Origin: Candidatus Pacearchaeota archaeon
GTDB taxonomy: Archaea > Nanobdellota > Nanobdellia > UBA10117 > JABICX01
Length of the DNA: 6,045 bases
Direction: 5' to 3'
NCBI GenBank assembly: GCA_017609995.1
Contig: JAFCCX010000024.1
Coordinates: forward strand, 1-6,045
The notes under the pieces: generated by a model
Database searches by the model: none
Told to the model about the DNA's origin: nothing
What the model saw: only the letters and a program-made list of their open reading frames with translations
Shown: in pieces, positions 1-4,847 of the stretch
Layout: each line of letters begins with the position of its first letter
Position numbering within the stretch: position 1 is the stretch's first letter
Position numbers and translations under genes: made by a program

Positions 1-1
1 T

Positions 2-772
2 CCAATTTTTGTAGATGTTAGAGTCAGACGGTCTCGGCATGGTGGTAGAGCTAAAACATTTGATATTAAATCTCCAGAGGTTAGTTATGATGCTAGAGAA
101 ATGAGTAATGCTCTTGAACAAGTTAGGGCGTCAACAAACATGGCTTATGTTTTTGAGCCAAGATTAACAAAAAAAGATATTGAACATCTTGAGCATGATG
201 AAATCCGAGATATTCGTATGTATCTTTTCCCAGCACTTAGTATTAGTGCTCAAAAAGGAAACCAGCAGTTCCATATGGTCGTTGATATGCATGGTTTCAA
301 CATTTATACTCTCACAGATAAATTAGGACTTCTAAAGATTCCGACAAATTTAGCAAATCTTTCTCCGAATCAGAGAAGGGTTCTTGACGCAGCTGCTGCA
401 TCAGGACGAACAACTGTTTCGGAGTTGTTCTCAAAAACAGGTCTTAGTTTTAGTGAGGTAAGCGGGACAGTAAGTGCTCTTTGTCGCTCTGGTATGCTTA
501 GAGCAGAAGGTAATGTTATAATTCCTTCAGGAGTGAGCGGAGCACTTAATCCTGCAAAATTAAATTTCCCTGACAAGCCAAAATATGTTGAAGAGCCACA
601 AGCTCAGAAAGTTGCTCCAAAAGTTACTGAAGACAAAGTAATTAGATTCCTAAATACTTTTGGTGTAAGAGTTTTGTCAAAAAGAGCTGTTTACATGCCA
701 TTCTATAAAGTTAGAACAAAAGCTGGTCATGAAAAAATTCTAGATGGATTTAGCTATTCACTTAAGATGTAG
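2..772 (+). CDS. C-terminal part of a probable HerA/VirB4-like (DUF87-type) ATPase with winged-helix tail (5' partial)
   Basis: The frame is open from the left edge, so 257 C-terminal residues are visible and the true start is outside the window; the ATG at 101 is internal. The visible protein begins PIFVDVRVRRSRHGG, which resembles the strand-rich end of the ATPase core in archaeal HerA/VirB4-like proteins; the Walker motifs would lie upstream, so this assignment is by resemblance only. Visible residues about 120-180 (LSPNQRRVLDAAAASGRTTV onward) have the pattern of a winged helix-turn-helix: a helix, a VSELFSKTGLS helix-turn, then a recognition-like helix ending in SALCRSGML. A Pro/Lys-rich linker follows, then a small C-terminal module ending in GFSYSLKM. 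Such ATPases usually act as hexameric DNA translocases or helicases; here this is inference. The gene ends in TAG and overlaps the convergent membrane-protein gene by 15 bases. It could be another P-loop ATPase family. Confidence 0.6.
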   Translation, partial: PIFVDVRVRRSRHGGRAKTFDIKSPEVSYDAREMSNALEQVRASTNMAYVFEPRLTKKDIEHLEHDEIRDIRMYLFPALSISAQKGNQQFHMVVDMHGFNIYTLTDKLGLLKIPTNLANLSPNQRRVLDAAAASGRTTVSELFSKTGLSFSEVSGTVSALCRSGMLRAEGNVIIPSGVSGALNPAKLNFPDKPKYVEEPQAQKVAPKVTEDKVIRFLNTFGVRVLSKRAVYMPFYKVRTKAGHEKILDGFSYSLKM

Positions 773-1288
773 TGAGCTCTTAATTAGTTGTCTGTTTTTA
801 TGAATTAAAAGTCCAAGTATTAAGATAAAGAACGCGAGAGTCATAGCTACATGCAATGGGACAAAATGCTTCCAAAGAATTGAAATCTTAAGTAAGCCAA
901 TTTTCCAAAGAGTTAGTTCACCTGCGCTTTTTAGAGCAACCCATTGAGACCAAGCAACACCCCATACAGAAACAGGTAAGATTATTGTTGCTGTTGCTGT
1001 GAAAAATATAAATTCTCTCAGTGTTAGTTGTCTGCTTCTAGCTATTTTGAAAGCATAATAAAGAGCCATAAACATGAAAAACAGTAAGAATGTTAGGAAA
1101 ATGAAATAATAATCTTCTTTGTAAATTACAAAAAGTGCTGTTTCATGCCGAAAATCTGGCCGACTAAACAAAGCATCAAGATGACCTAAGAAAAAGAACA
1201 TCATTGCATAAGAGAACGCAAACATGATTGTTGTTCTGTATCTCTTCAAATCCCTTTTCAAATCAAAATGTTCCTTTTTTACTAACAT
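758..1288 (-). CDS. unrecognised four-helix membrane protein, 176 aa
   Basis: I do not recognise this family. Hydrophobicity shows four likely membrane helices at about residues 20-38, 61-82, 93-113 and 142-162, rich in Phe, Leu and Tyr. The N-terminus (KKEHFDLKRDLKRYR) and C-terminus (HKNRQLIKSSLHLK) are strongly basic, as is the loop after helix 2 (KIARSRQ), so by the positive-inside rule both ends should face the cytoplasm. There is no signal peptide and no visible catalytic motif. The loop between helices 1 and 2 holds the sequence SRPDFRHE. The ATG at 1288 is preferred because a TTTAAA box on the same strand lies about 25 bases upstream, the spacing expected for a leaderless archaeal mRNA. 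The gene diverges from the ribosomal operon and converges on the ATPase gene, overlapping its end. A role as a small transporter or envelope protein is only a guess. Confidence 0.75.
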   Translation of the reverse strand: MLVKKEHFDLKRDLKRYRTTIMFAFSYAMMFFFLGHLDALFSRPDFRHETALFVIYKEDYYFIFLTFLLFFMFMALYYAFKIARSRQLTLREFIFFTATATIILPVSVWGVAWSQWVALKSAGELTLWKIGLLKISILWKHFVPLHVAMTLAFFILILGLLIHKNRQLIKSSLHLK

Positions 1289-1308
1289 AAATCTCTCTCT
1301 ATCGTAAC

Positions 1309-1319
1309 ATTTAAAAAGC
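1309..1319 (-). promoter_or_regulatory. TATA-box promoter for the membrane-protein gene
   Basis: Read on the minus strand this is CTTTTTAAAT, a good match to an archaeal TATA box. Its centre is about 25 bases upstream of the ATG at 1288, so transcription would start at or next to the start codon and give a leaderless mRNA. The TTTAAA core is palindromic and is shared with the plus-strand promoter. Confidence 0.45.
1310..1318 (+). promoter_or_regulatory. TATA-box promoter for the ribosomal protein operon
   Basis: TTTAAAAAG on the plus strand matches an archaeal TATA box. At the usual spacing of about 25 bases, transcription would begin near 1338-1340, just before the leader hairpin at 1342, and leave a leader of about 65 bases before the L1 start. 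The site shares its TTTAAA core with the divergent promoter. The AT-rich stretch at 1331-1340 is a weaker alternative box. Confidence 0.45.
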
Positions 1320-1341
1320 CTTACCTTACCCTCTAATTAAC

Positions 1342-1397
1342 TGCTTAGGCAGTAGGTGTCAGCCGAACTCGAAAGAGGAGATCTACTATTTTAAGCA
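1342..1397 (+). promoter_or_regulatory. structured leader hairpin upstream of L1, candidate autoregulatory site
   Basis: The leader can fold into one long imperfect hairpin. TGCTTA (1342-1347) pairs with TAAGCA (1392-1397). After a small 3/4-base internal loop, AGTAGGT (1351-1357) pairs with ATCTACT (1381-1387), with one G-U pair. After an asymmetric 10/3-base loop, CTC (1368-1370) pairs with GAG (1375-1377) around a GAAA tetraloop. The hairpin ends 8 bases before the L1 ATG, and GGAG (1377-1380) lies inside it. Ribosomal protein L1 is known to repress its own operon in methanogens by binding an mRNA copy of its 23S site, which is two helices joined by an asymmetric loop. The general shape fits, but I could not verify the sequence-specific recognition bases. 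A competing short hairpin, CTGC/GCAG at 1341-1352, uses some of the same bases. Confidence 0.45.
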
Positions 1398-1405
1398 AAA
1401 TTCAC

Positions 1406-2047
1406 ATGGAAAAAACCAAAATTGTTGAAGCAATTAAGAAAGCCCGAGAGGGTGAAAAGAGAAAATTTACTCAATCAGTTGACTTAGTTGTGAATTTCAT
1501 GAATTATGATCTTAAGCGAGAAGGTAAAGTTGAGGAGTTTGTAAAGTTAACTCACAACGACAAACCAAAGAAAATATGTGCTTTTGTTGGTCCTGAAATG
1601 GCTACAGAAGCAAAAAAGGTTTGCGACGAAGTTATAATTTCTACTGATTTTGGAAAATACATAAAGCCAAGAGTTGTAAGAAAACTTGGCAGACAATATG
1701 ATTATTTTATCGCTCAGGCAGATATGATGCCTCAGATTGCTAAGACTTTTGGTAAGTTCTTTGCTCCAATTGGAAAGCTTCCAAATCCAAAGAATGGTCA
1801 GATTTTCCCTCCAAAAGCAAATCTGGCTCCAGTTGTTGCAAGACTTAAAGACACTGTAAAATTAAATACAGGAAAAGCTCCAACAGTTAGTTGTATTGTT
1901 GGAACAGAAAAGCTAGATGATGAAAAACTAGCTGAAAATGTTCTTCTAATTGTTGACCATTTAGAGCATAAATTGCCTCAAGGTAGAAACAACATTAGTT
2001 CAGTTATAGTCAAAACAAGTATGGGTAAACCCCAGAAGGTAGAATGA
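1406..2047 (+). CDS. rpl1: large-subunit ribosomal protein uL1
   Basis: This 213-residue protein has the length and signatures of archaeal uL1, which binds helices 76-78 of 23S rRNA, builds the mobile L1 stalk that moves tRNA out of the E site, and in archaea can repress its own mRNA. Visible landmarks are KFTQSVDLVVN (residues 20-30), YFIAQADMMP (100-109), GKLPNPKNG (123-131) and a C-terminal KTSMGKP (203-209), all in rRNA-contacting parts of the family. The residues before the GKxPxP motif read FFAPI rather than the common LGPR, a mild divergence. The ATG at 1406 aligns with the start of other archaeal L1 proteins, and there is no in-frame ATG, GTG or TTG between it and the leader. GGAG at 1377-1380 is 25 bases away, too far for a normal Shine-Dalgarno, so initiation may depend on leader folding. 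It is the first gene of the operon; its stop overlaps the L10 start as ATGA. L11 is not upstream, unlike in many prokaryotes. Confidence 0.96.
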   Translation: MEKTKIVEAIKKAREGEKRKFTQSVDLVVNFMNYDLKREGKVEEFVKLTHNDKPKKICAFVGPEMATEAKKVCDEVIISTDFGKYIKPRVVRKLGRQYDYFIAQADMMPQIAKTFGKFFAPIGKLPNPKNGQIFPPKANLAPVVARLKDTVKLNTGKAPTVSCIVGTEKLDDEKLAENVLLIVDHLEHKLPQGRNNISSVIVKTSMGKPQKVE

Positions 2048-3588
2048 TGGTAGAAGAAGAAATCCAAACAGTGCAGGAAGACGAAGTTAAGCCAGCAGTA
2101 GAAAAAACTCCGTCTGCTCATGAATTAGCAGAGCGTAAGGCTTCGCAACAAGAGAAGAAGAGAGAAGAAGACAAACCAGTTGAAGAACACAAAGCACATA
2201 CTGCACAATGGAAAAAAGACAGAATCAAAGAATTAAAAGATGAATTAGCAAAATACAAAACTATCGCTGTTGTAAATATGATGGATTTACCTTCAAAACA
2301 ACTTCAAAAGATTCGATCAAAAATCAAAAGTAAAGCTAAACTTTTCATGACACGAAAGCGGCTGTTAACAAGAGCTCTTGATGAGAGCAAGCCAGAACAC
2401 AAGAAACTTATTGAACATTTAGAAGGAATGCCAGCTCTGATTCTTTCAAATGAGAATCCATTTGAGCTATTTAATATTCTAAAACAAAATATGAGCAAGG
2501 CTCCTGCAAAAACAGGTCAGATTGCTCCAGAAGATATTGTTGTCTCAGCAGGTCCAACTCCGTTTGCACCAGGTCCAATTCTTGGTGAAATTGGAGCAGC
2601 TGGAATTGACGCAGGAATTTCTGGCGGAAAAATTGTAATTAAAGCAGATTGTGTAGTTGTTAAGAAAGGAGAACCAGTTCCAGCAGAAGCTGCAAACATC
2701 TTAGCAAGACTTGATATTACTCCAATGAAAATTGGAATTAACTTACTTGTAGCTCTGGAAGAAAAACAAATTTTCTTAAGAGAAACACTTGATATTGATA
2801 CTGAACAATTAATAGAAGACCTGAAAACAGCATATCAAAACGCATTTAAGCTTTCAGTAGGTACAGGAATTATAACTGAAGATAATGTAGAATATCTTTT
2901 ACGAGAAGCAGCAACAGATGCAAAGAAACTATCTGTTGGTGCACATATCCTAACTGACGAAACTAAAGAACACATAATTCAAAAAGCTGAATCTCATGCT
3001 CAAGCTCTGAAAGAAAAAGTTCCAGATCAACCTGCTCCGCAGGTTGAAGCTCAGCCAAAGGCTGAGGAGGCTCCGGAGGAGCCAGAGGCTAAACCTGAAG
3101 TAAAGGAAAGCCAAGAAACTGAACAGCCAGAAGAGACTGTTAAGGAAACTCAAGCTGAGGAATCAGAACCTAAACCAACAGAACCAGAGCAACCAACTGA
3201 AGAACAACCTGTTGAAGAAACATCTGAGACTCCAGAGGAGGCTCCTAAAGAAGAACCTCAAGAAGAAACTGAGGAACCAACTGATATTGAAGAAATTCAG
3301 GAATCTGAAGAAAAAACAGAGGAATCTCCTGCCGAAGAATCAGAGAAGGAACTAAAATCAATTTTTGGTGCGGAACCAAAACCTGAAGTTGAACAAATCG
3401 AGGAACCAAATGCTCCAGCTAAAGAAGTAACTGAACTTTTTGATAAAGAGCCTGAAACAACTGAAGAAGAACCAACTGAAGAACAAGAAGAAACAACTCC
3501 AGAACAGGACGAAAAACCTGTTGAGGAGAATACTCAAGAAACTCAAAAAGAGTCTTCAGAGAAATCTGAGGAAAAACCGGAGGAATAA
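2044..3588 (+). CDS. rpl10: ribosomal stalk protein uL10 (P0-type) with unusually long acidic tail
   Basis: uL10 anchors L12 dimers to 23S rRNA at the GTPase centre. Residues 1-50 are a charged extension not usual in the family. The core starts near HTAQWKKDRIKEL (52 onward), with the rRNA-binding domain to about 155. The archaeal/eukaryotic insertion domain follows, marked by GPTPFAPGPILGE and by GGKIVIKADCVVVKKGEPVP. The spine helices that hold L12 lie at about 260-325, with LSVG repeated at 270-273 and 296-299 (26-residue period). Residues 327-514 are almost entirely Glu, Pro, Thr, Gln, Ser and Lys. Archaeal homologues are usually about 340 residues and end in an LxxLFG tip; this one has 514 and ends in EEKPEE, with tip-like motifs inside the tail. 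Translation is coupled to L1 by the 4-base ATGA overlap. ATG codons at 2044 and 2047 are both possible starts; no ATG lies between codon 2 and the core, so the extension is probably real. Confidence 0.95.
   Translation: MMVEEEIQTVQEDEVKPAVEKTPSAHELAERKASQQEKKREEDKPVEEHKAHTAQWKKDRIKELKDELAKYKTIAVVNMMDLPSKQLQKIRSKIKSKAKLFMTRKRLLTRALDESKPEHKKLIEHLEGMPALILSNENPFELFNILKQNMSKAPAKTGQIAPEDIVVSAGPTPFAPGPILGEIGAAGIDAGISGGKIVIKADCVVVKKGEPVPAEAANILARLDITPMKIGINLLVALEEKQIFLRETLDIDTEQLIEDLKTAYQNAFKLSVGTGIITEDNVEYLLREAATDAKKLSVGAHILTDETKEHIIQKAESHAQALKEKVPDQPAPQVEAQPKAEEAPEEPEAKPEVKESQETEQPEETVKETQAEESEPKPTEPEQPTEEQPVEETSETPEEAPKEEPQEETEEPTDIEEIQESEEKTEESPAEESEKELKSIFGAEPKPEVEQIEEPNAPAKEVTELFDKEPETTEEEPTEEQEETTPEQDEKPVEENTQETQKESSEKSEEKPEE
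3346..3453 (+). repeat. two copies of a stalk-tip-like motif inside the uL10 tail
   Basis: Residues 435-445 (KELKSIFGAEP) and 460-470 (KEVTELFDKEP) match as KE[LV]xx[IL]F[GD]xEP, 25 residues apart. They are the only hydrophobic islands in an otherwise Glu/Pro/Thr tail. Both resemble the factor-binding tips of stalk proteins: LxxLFG in archaea, as in GLGALFG of the L12 in this window, and GFGLFD in eukaryotes. The resemblance is seen directly; factor binding is inferred. Confidence 0.6.
3579..3583 (+). promoter_or_regulatory. strong Shine-Dalgarno for L12
   Basis: GGAGG lies 6 bases before the ATG at 3590 and within the last codons of L10. It fixes the L12 start and is the clearest ribosome-binding site in the window. 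This fits the need for several L12 copies per ribosome, while L10 relies on coupling. Confidence 0.75.
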
Positions 3589-3589
3589 A

Positions 3590-3907
3590 ATGGAATATTT
3601 GTATGGTGCCTTGCTTTTACACAAAGCAGGTCAAACAATTAATGAAGAAGCATTGAAAAAGACCCTAGCTGCCGCTGGAGTGGCAGTTGACGACGGAAGA
3701 GTTAAAGCTACTGTAACTGCGCTGAATGGTGTTGACATTGACAAAGTATTGTCAGAAACAACTATTGCTAGTGCAGCTCCTGTTGCCGCAGCTCCAAGTG
3801 GTGAAGCTCAAGCTGCTGAAGGAGAGAAGAAAGAAGAAACATCTCCTGAAGAAGAAAAGAAACAAGAGGAAGAAGCAGCCGCAGGTCTAGGTGCACTTTT
3901 CGGATAA
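3590..3907 (+). CDS. rpl12: ribosomal stalk protein L12 (archaeal P1-type)
   Basis: This 105-residue protein is a standard archaeal stalk protein. Residues 1-58 form the helical dimerisation and L10-binding domain (MEYLYGALLLHKAGQTINEE to DIDKVLSE). Residues 59-75 are an Ala/Pro hinge, 76-96 a Glu/Lys-rich flexible tail, and GLGALFG (99-105) the C-terminal tip that contacts elongation factors 1A and 2 and other translational GTPases. It forms dimers held on the L10 spine helices. The ATG at 3590 is one base after the L10 stop and has a strong GGAGG 6 bases upstream. The frame stays open far upstream within L10, but that part is a Lys/Arg-rich shadow of the L10 tail. The last codons form the left arm of a hairpin that includes the stop codon. 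Confidence 0.97.
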   Translation: MEYLYGALLLHKAGQTINEEALKKTLAAAGVAVDDGRVKATVTALNGVDIDKVLSETTIASAAPVAAAPSGEAQAAEGEKKEETSPEEEKKQEEEAAAGLGALFG

Positions 3908-3932
3908 GTGCACTCTCCAAAACTATGGGAGA
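3891..3932 (+). promoter_or_regulatory. tandem hairpins at the end of L12
   Basis: GTGCACTT (3891-3898) pairs perfectly with AAGTGCAC (3906-3913) around a 7-base loop TTCGGAT, and the L12 stop codon TAA lies across the loop and stem. A second hairpin starts at the very next base: TCTCC (3914-3918) with GGAGA (3928-3932). No T-run follows, so a standard terminator is unlikely. The second stem covers the GGAG before the coiled-coil gene. Possible roles are RNA processing, 3' end protection of the L1-L10-L12 message, or dampening of the next gene. An 8-base stem can arise by chance in 6 kb. Confidence 0.4.
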
Positions 3933-3943
3933 TATAAACGCTA

Positions 3944-4804
3944 ATGTCAGAGAAAGGAGAAGCAGATAAGAAAGTAGAAGGATTAAAAGTAGAAATTAAA
4001 TCGCTTAGTTCTAAACTTAAAACCCTTGGCAACACTAAAGAGGAAAAGTACAAGGAAAAGACTTCTGTCGAACAACAACTTAACAACCTTATCAAAGAAG
4101 CTAATATTCTAAAAGAGACTAAAAAGGAAATAGATGATGAAATTAGAGCTCTTAAATCTACACGAGATAGCAAGAATACTGAAGTAAAGAAAACAATGGA
4201 TGGATTAAAGAAGAGTGCAGATGAATTAAAGAAAGTTAGATCAAAAACAGATTATGTTTCTCCAGCAAGATTAAGAAAACAAGTAAATGATTTAGAGTTC
4301 TCATTGCAAACAACAGTAATTAGTTTTAATAAAGAAAAGAAAATTATGAAGCAAATAAAAACTCTTAAAGCAAGAATTAAGGAAATTGAAAAAGAAGAAA
4401 CAGGTTTCAAGAGTTTAAGAATAAATAAAGAAGAATCAAGAAAACTAAAAAAAGATGCTGATGATATTCACAAAAAAATTCAAACACTTGCAAAACAAAG
4501 TTCTGAAATATTTATTGAGTTAACAAATAAGTCTAAAGAGATTCAAGACATTAAAGCTCAAAGGAATACATTACAACTTGTCTTAAGAGGATTGAAATCT
4601 GAAATTAATAATTTAAATAGAAGCTTAAGTAAGATTCTAGGTGACTGGTCTAAGGTCGCTCGTAACGTAATTGGTAAGAAGAGAGAAAGAATGGATGAAC
4701 TTCTTACAAAGAAAACAGAAGATGTCAAGCAGAAACTAAAAGATAAAAAGAAATTAACAACAGAAGATATTTTAGTTTTACAAAGAGAAGCTATGAGAGG
4801 ATAG
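3944..4804 (+). CDS. COG1340-like coiled-coil protein, 286 aa
   Basis: Almost the whole protein is Lys/Glu-rich heptad sequence: helices at about residues 8-100, 108-152 and 160-232, then a short break (LGDWSKVARN) and a C-terminal segment with KKLTTEDILVLQ (269-280). The motif VNDLEFSLQTTVISFNKEKK (114-133) followed by a basic helix matches my recollection of the central signature of archaeal COG1340 coiled-coil proteins, whose C-terminus also carries a KLTxEDxxxxQ-like segment. There is no signal peptide or membrane segment, so it should be cytoplasmic. The molecular function of this family is not established to my knowledge. The gene begins 36 bases after L12 and is probably transcribed with the stalk operon, which suggests a link to ribosomes or RNA. 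The start at 3944 is the first ATG, with GGGAG 12 bases upstream, a rather long spacing. Coiled-coil composition can mislead family assignment. Confidence 0.8.
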   Translation: MSEKGEADKKVEGLKVEIKSLSSKLKTLGNTKEEKYKEKTSVEQQLNNLIKEANILKETKKEIDDEIRALKSTRDSKNTEVKKTMDGLKKSADELKKVRSKTDYVSPARLRKQVNDLEFSLQTTVISFNKEKKIMKQIKTLKARIKEIEKEETGFKSLRINKEESRKLKKDADDIHKKIQTLAKQSSEIFIELTNKSKEIQDIKAQRNTLQLVLRGLKSEINNLNRSLSKILGDWSKVARNVIGKKRERMDELLTKKTEDVKQKLKDKKKLTTEDILVLQREAMRG

Positions 4805-4831
4805 CTTTAGAAACACATAAAAGCTTTTCTT
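4803..4831 (+). terminator. possible terminator after the coiled-coil gene
   Basis: AGCTTT (4803-4808) can pair with AAAGCT (4820-4825) across an 11-base loop, followed by TTTTCTT. Archaeal transcription can stop at T-rich tracts alone, and the stretch to 4846 is T-rich. The stem is weak and overlaps the promoter of the next gene, so this is tentative. Confidence 0.3.
4816..4823 (+). promoter_or_regulatory. TATA-box promoter for the 214-aa protein gene
   Basis: CATAAAAG is centred about 28 bases before the ATG at 4848, the spacing expected for a leaderless archaeal transcript. This supports ATG 4848 as the start over the upstream in-frame TTG at 4830. A second box-like sequence, CTTTAAAA (4841-4848), is too close to serve this start. 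Confidence 0.45.
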
Positions 4832-4847
4832 GTATTATTACTTTAAA

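Larger units (their letters stand above)
3022..3585 (+). other. low-complexity acidic C-terminal tail of uL10
   Basis: Codons 327-514 encode a disordered-looking tail dominated by Glu, with Pro, Thr, Gln and Ser. Short motifs recur in degenerate form: PTEEQPVEE (384-392), EPTEEQEE (476-483) and KPVEEN (491-496), and KPVEEH also occurs in the N-terminal extension (44-49). The coding strand is very purine-rich here (GAA/GAG runs), which produces several spurious Phe/Ser/Leu-rich open frames on the other strand. Only the two short hydrophobic motifs listed separately interrupt the acidic character. Confidence 0.85.

Noticed and set aside
101..772. ATG at 101 as the start of the first gene
   Set aside because: The frame is open back to base 2, and the upstream residues (PIFVDVRVRRSRHGG) continue a plausible ATPase sequence, so the gene is truncated by the window edge.
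1331..1405. tRNA or other classic structured RNA gene before L1
   Set aside because: There is no T-loop consensus, no acceptor stem and no CCA-type end; the pairing fits a single imperfect leader hairpin better.
2950..3546. Minus-strand Phe/Leu/Ser-rich open frames opposite the L10 tail
   Set aside because: They are produced by GAA/GAG-rich codons on the plus strand; they look like membrane segments only by composition and lie inside a well-supported gene.
3440..3589. 50-residue Lys/Arg-rich N-terminal extension of L12
   Set aside because: It is the out-of-frame reading of the L10 acidic tail. L12 homologues start at MEYLYGALLL, and a GGAGG sits 6 bases before ATG 3590.
3931..3940. GATATAAAC as a TATA box for the coiled-coil gene
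   Set aside because: Its centre is only about 10 bases from the ATG at 3944, too close to drive that start; co-transcription from the stalk operon is simpler.
3808..4173. Minus-strand 121-codon open frame across the L12/coiled-coil junction
   Set aside because: It overlaps two supported plus-strand genes, has Ser/Leu-rich shadow composition and resembles nothing.
4819..4828. AAAAGCTTTT palindrome as an operator
   Set aside because: It is a simple AT-rich 10-base palindrome overlapping a TATA-like box and a T-tract; nothing else supports a repressor site.
4830..4847. TTG at 4830 as the start of the 214-aa protein
   Set aside because: It would add a YYYFK segment with no ribosome-binding site, while the TATA-like box at 4816-4823 fits a leaderless start at ATG 4848.
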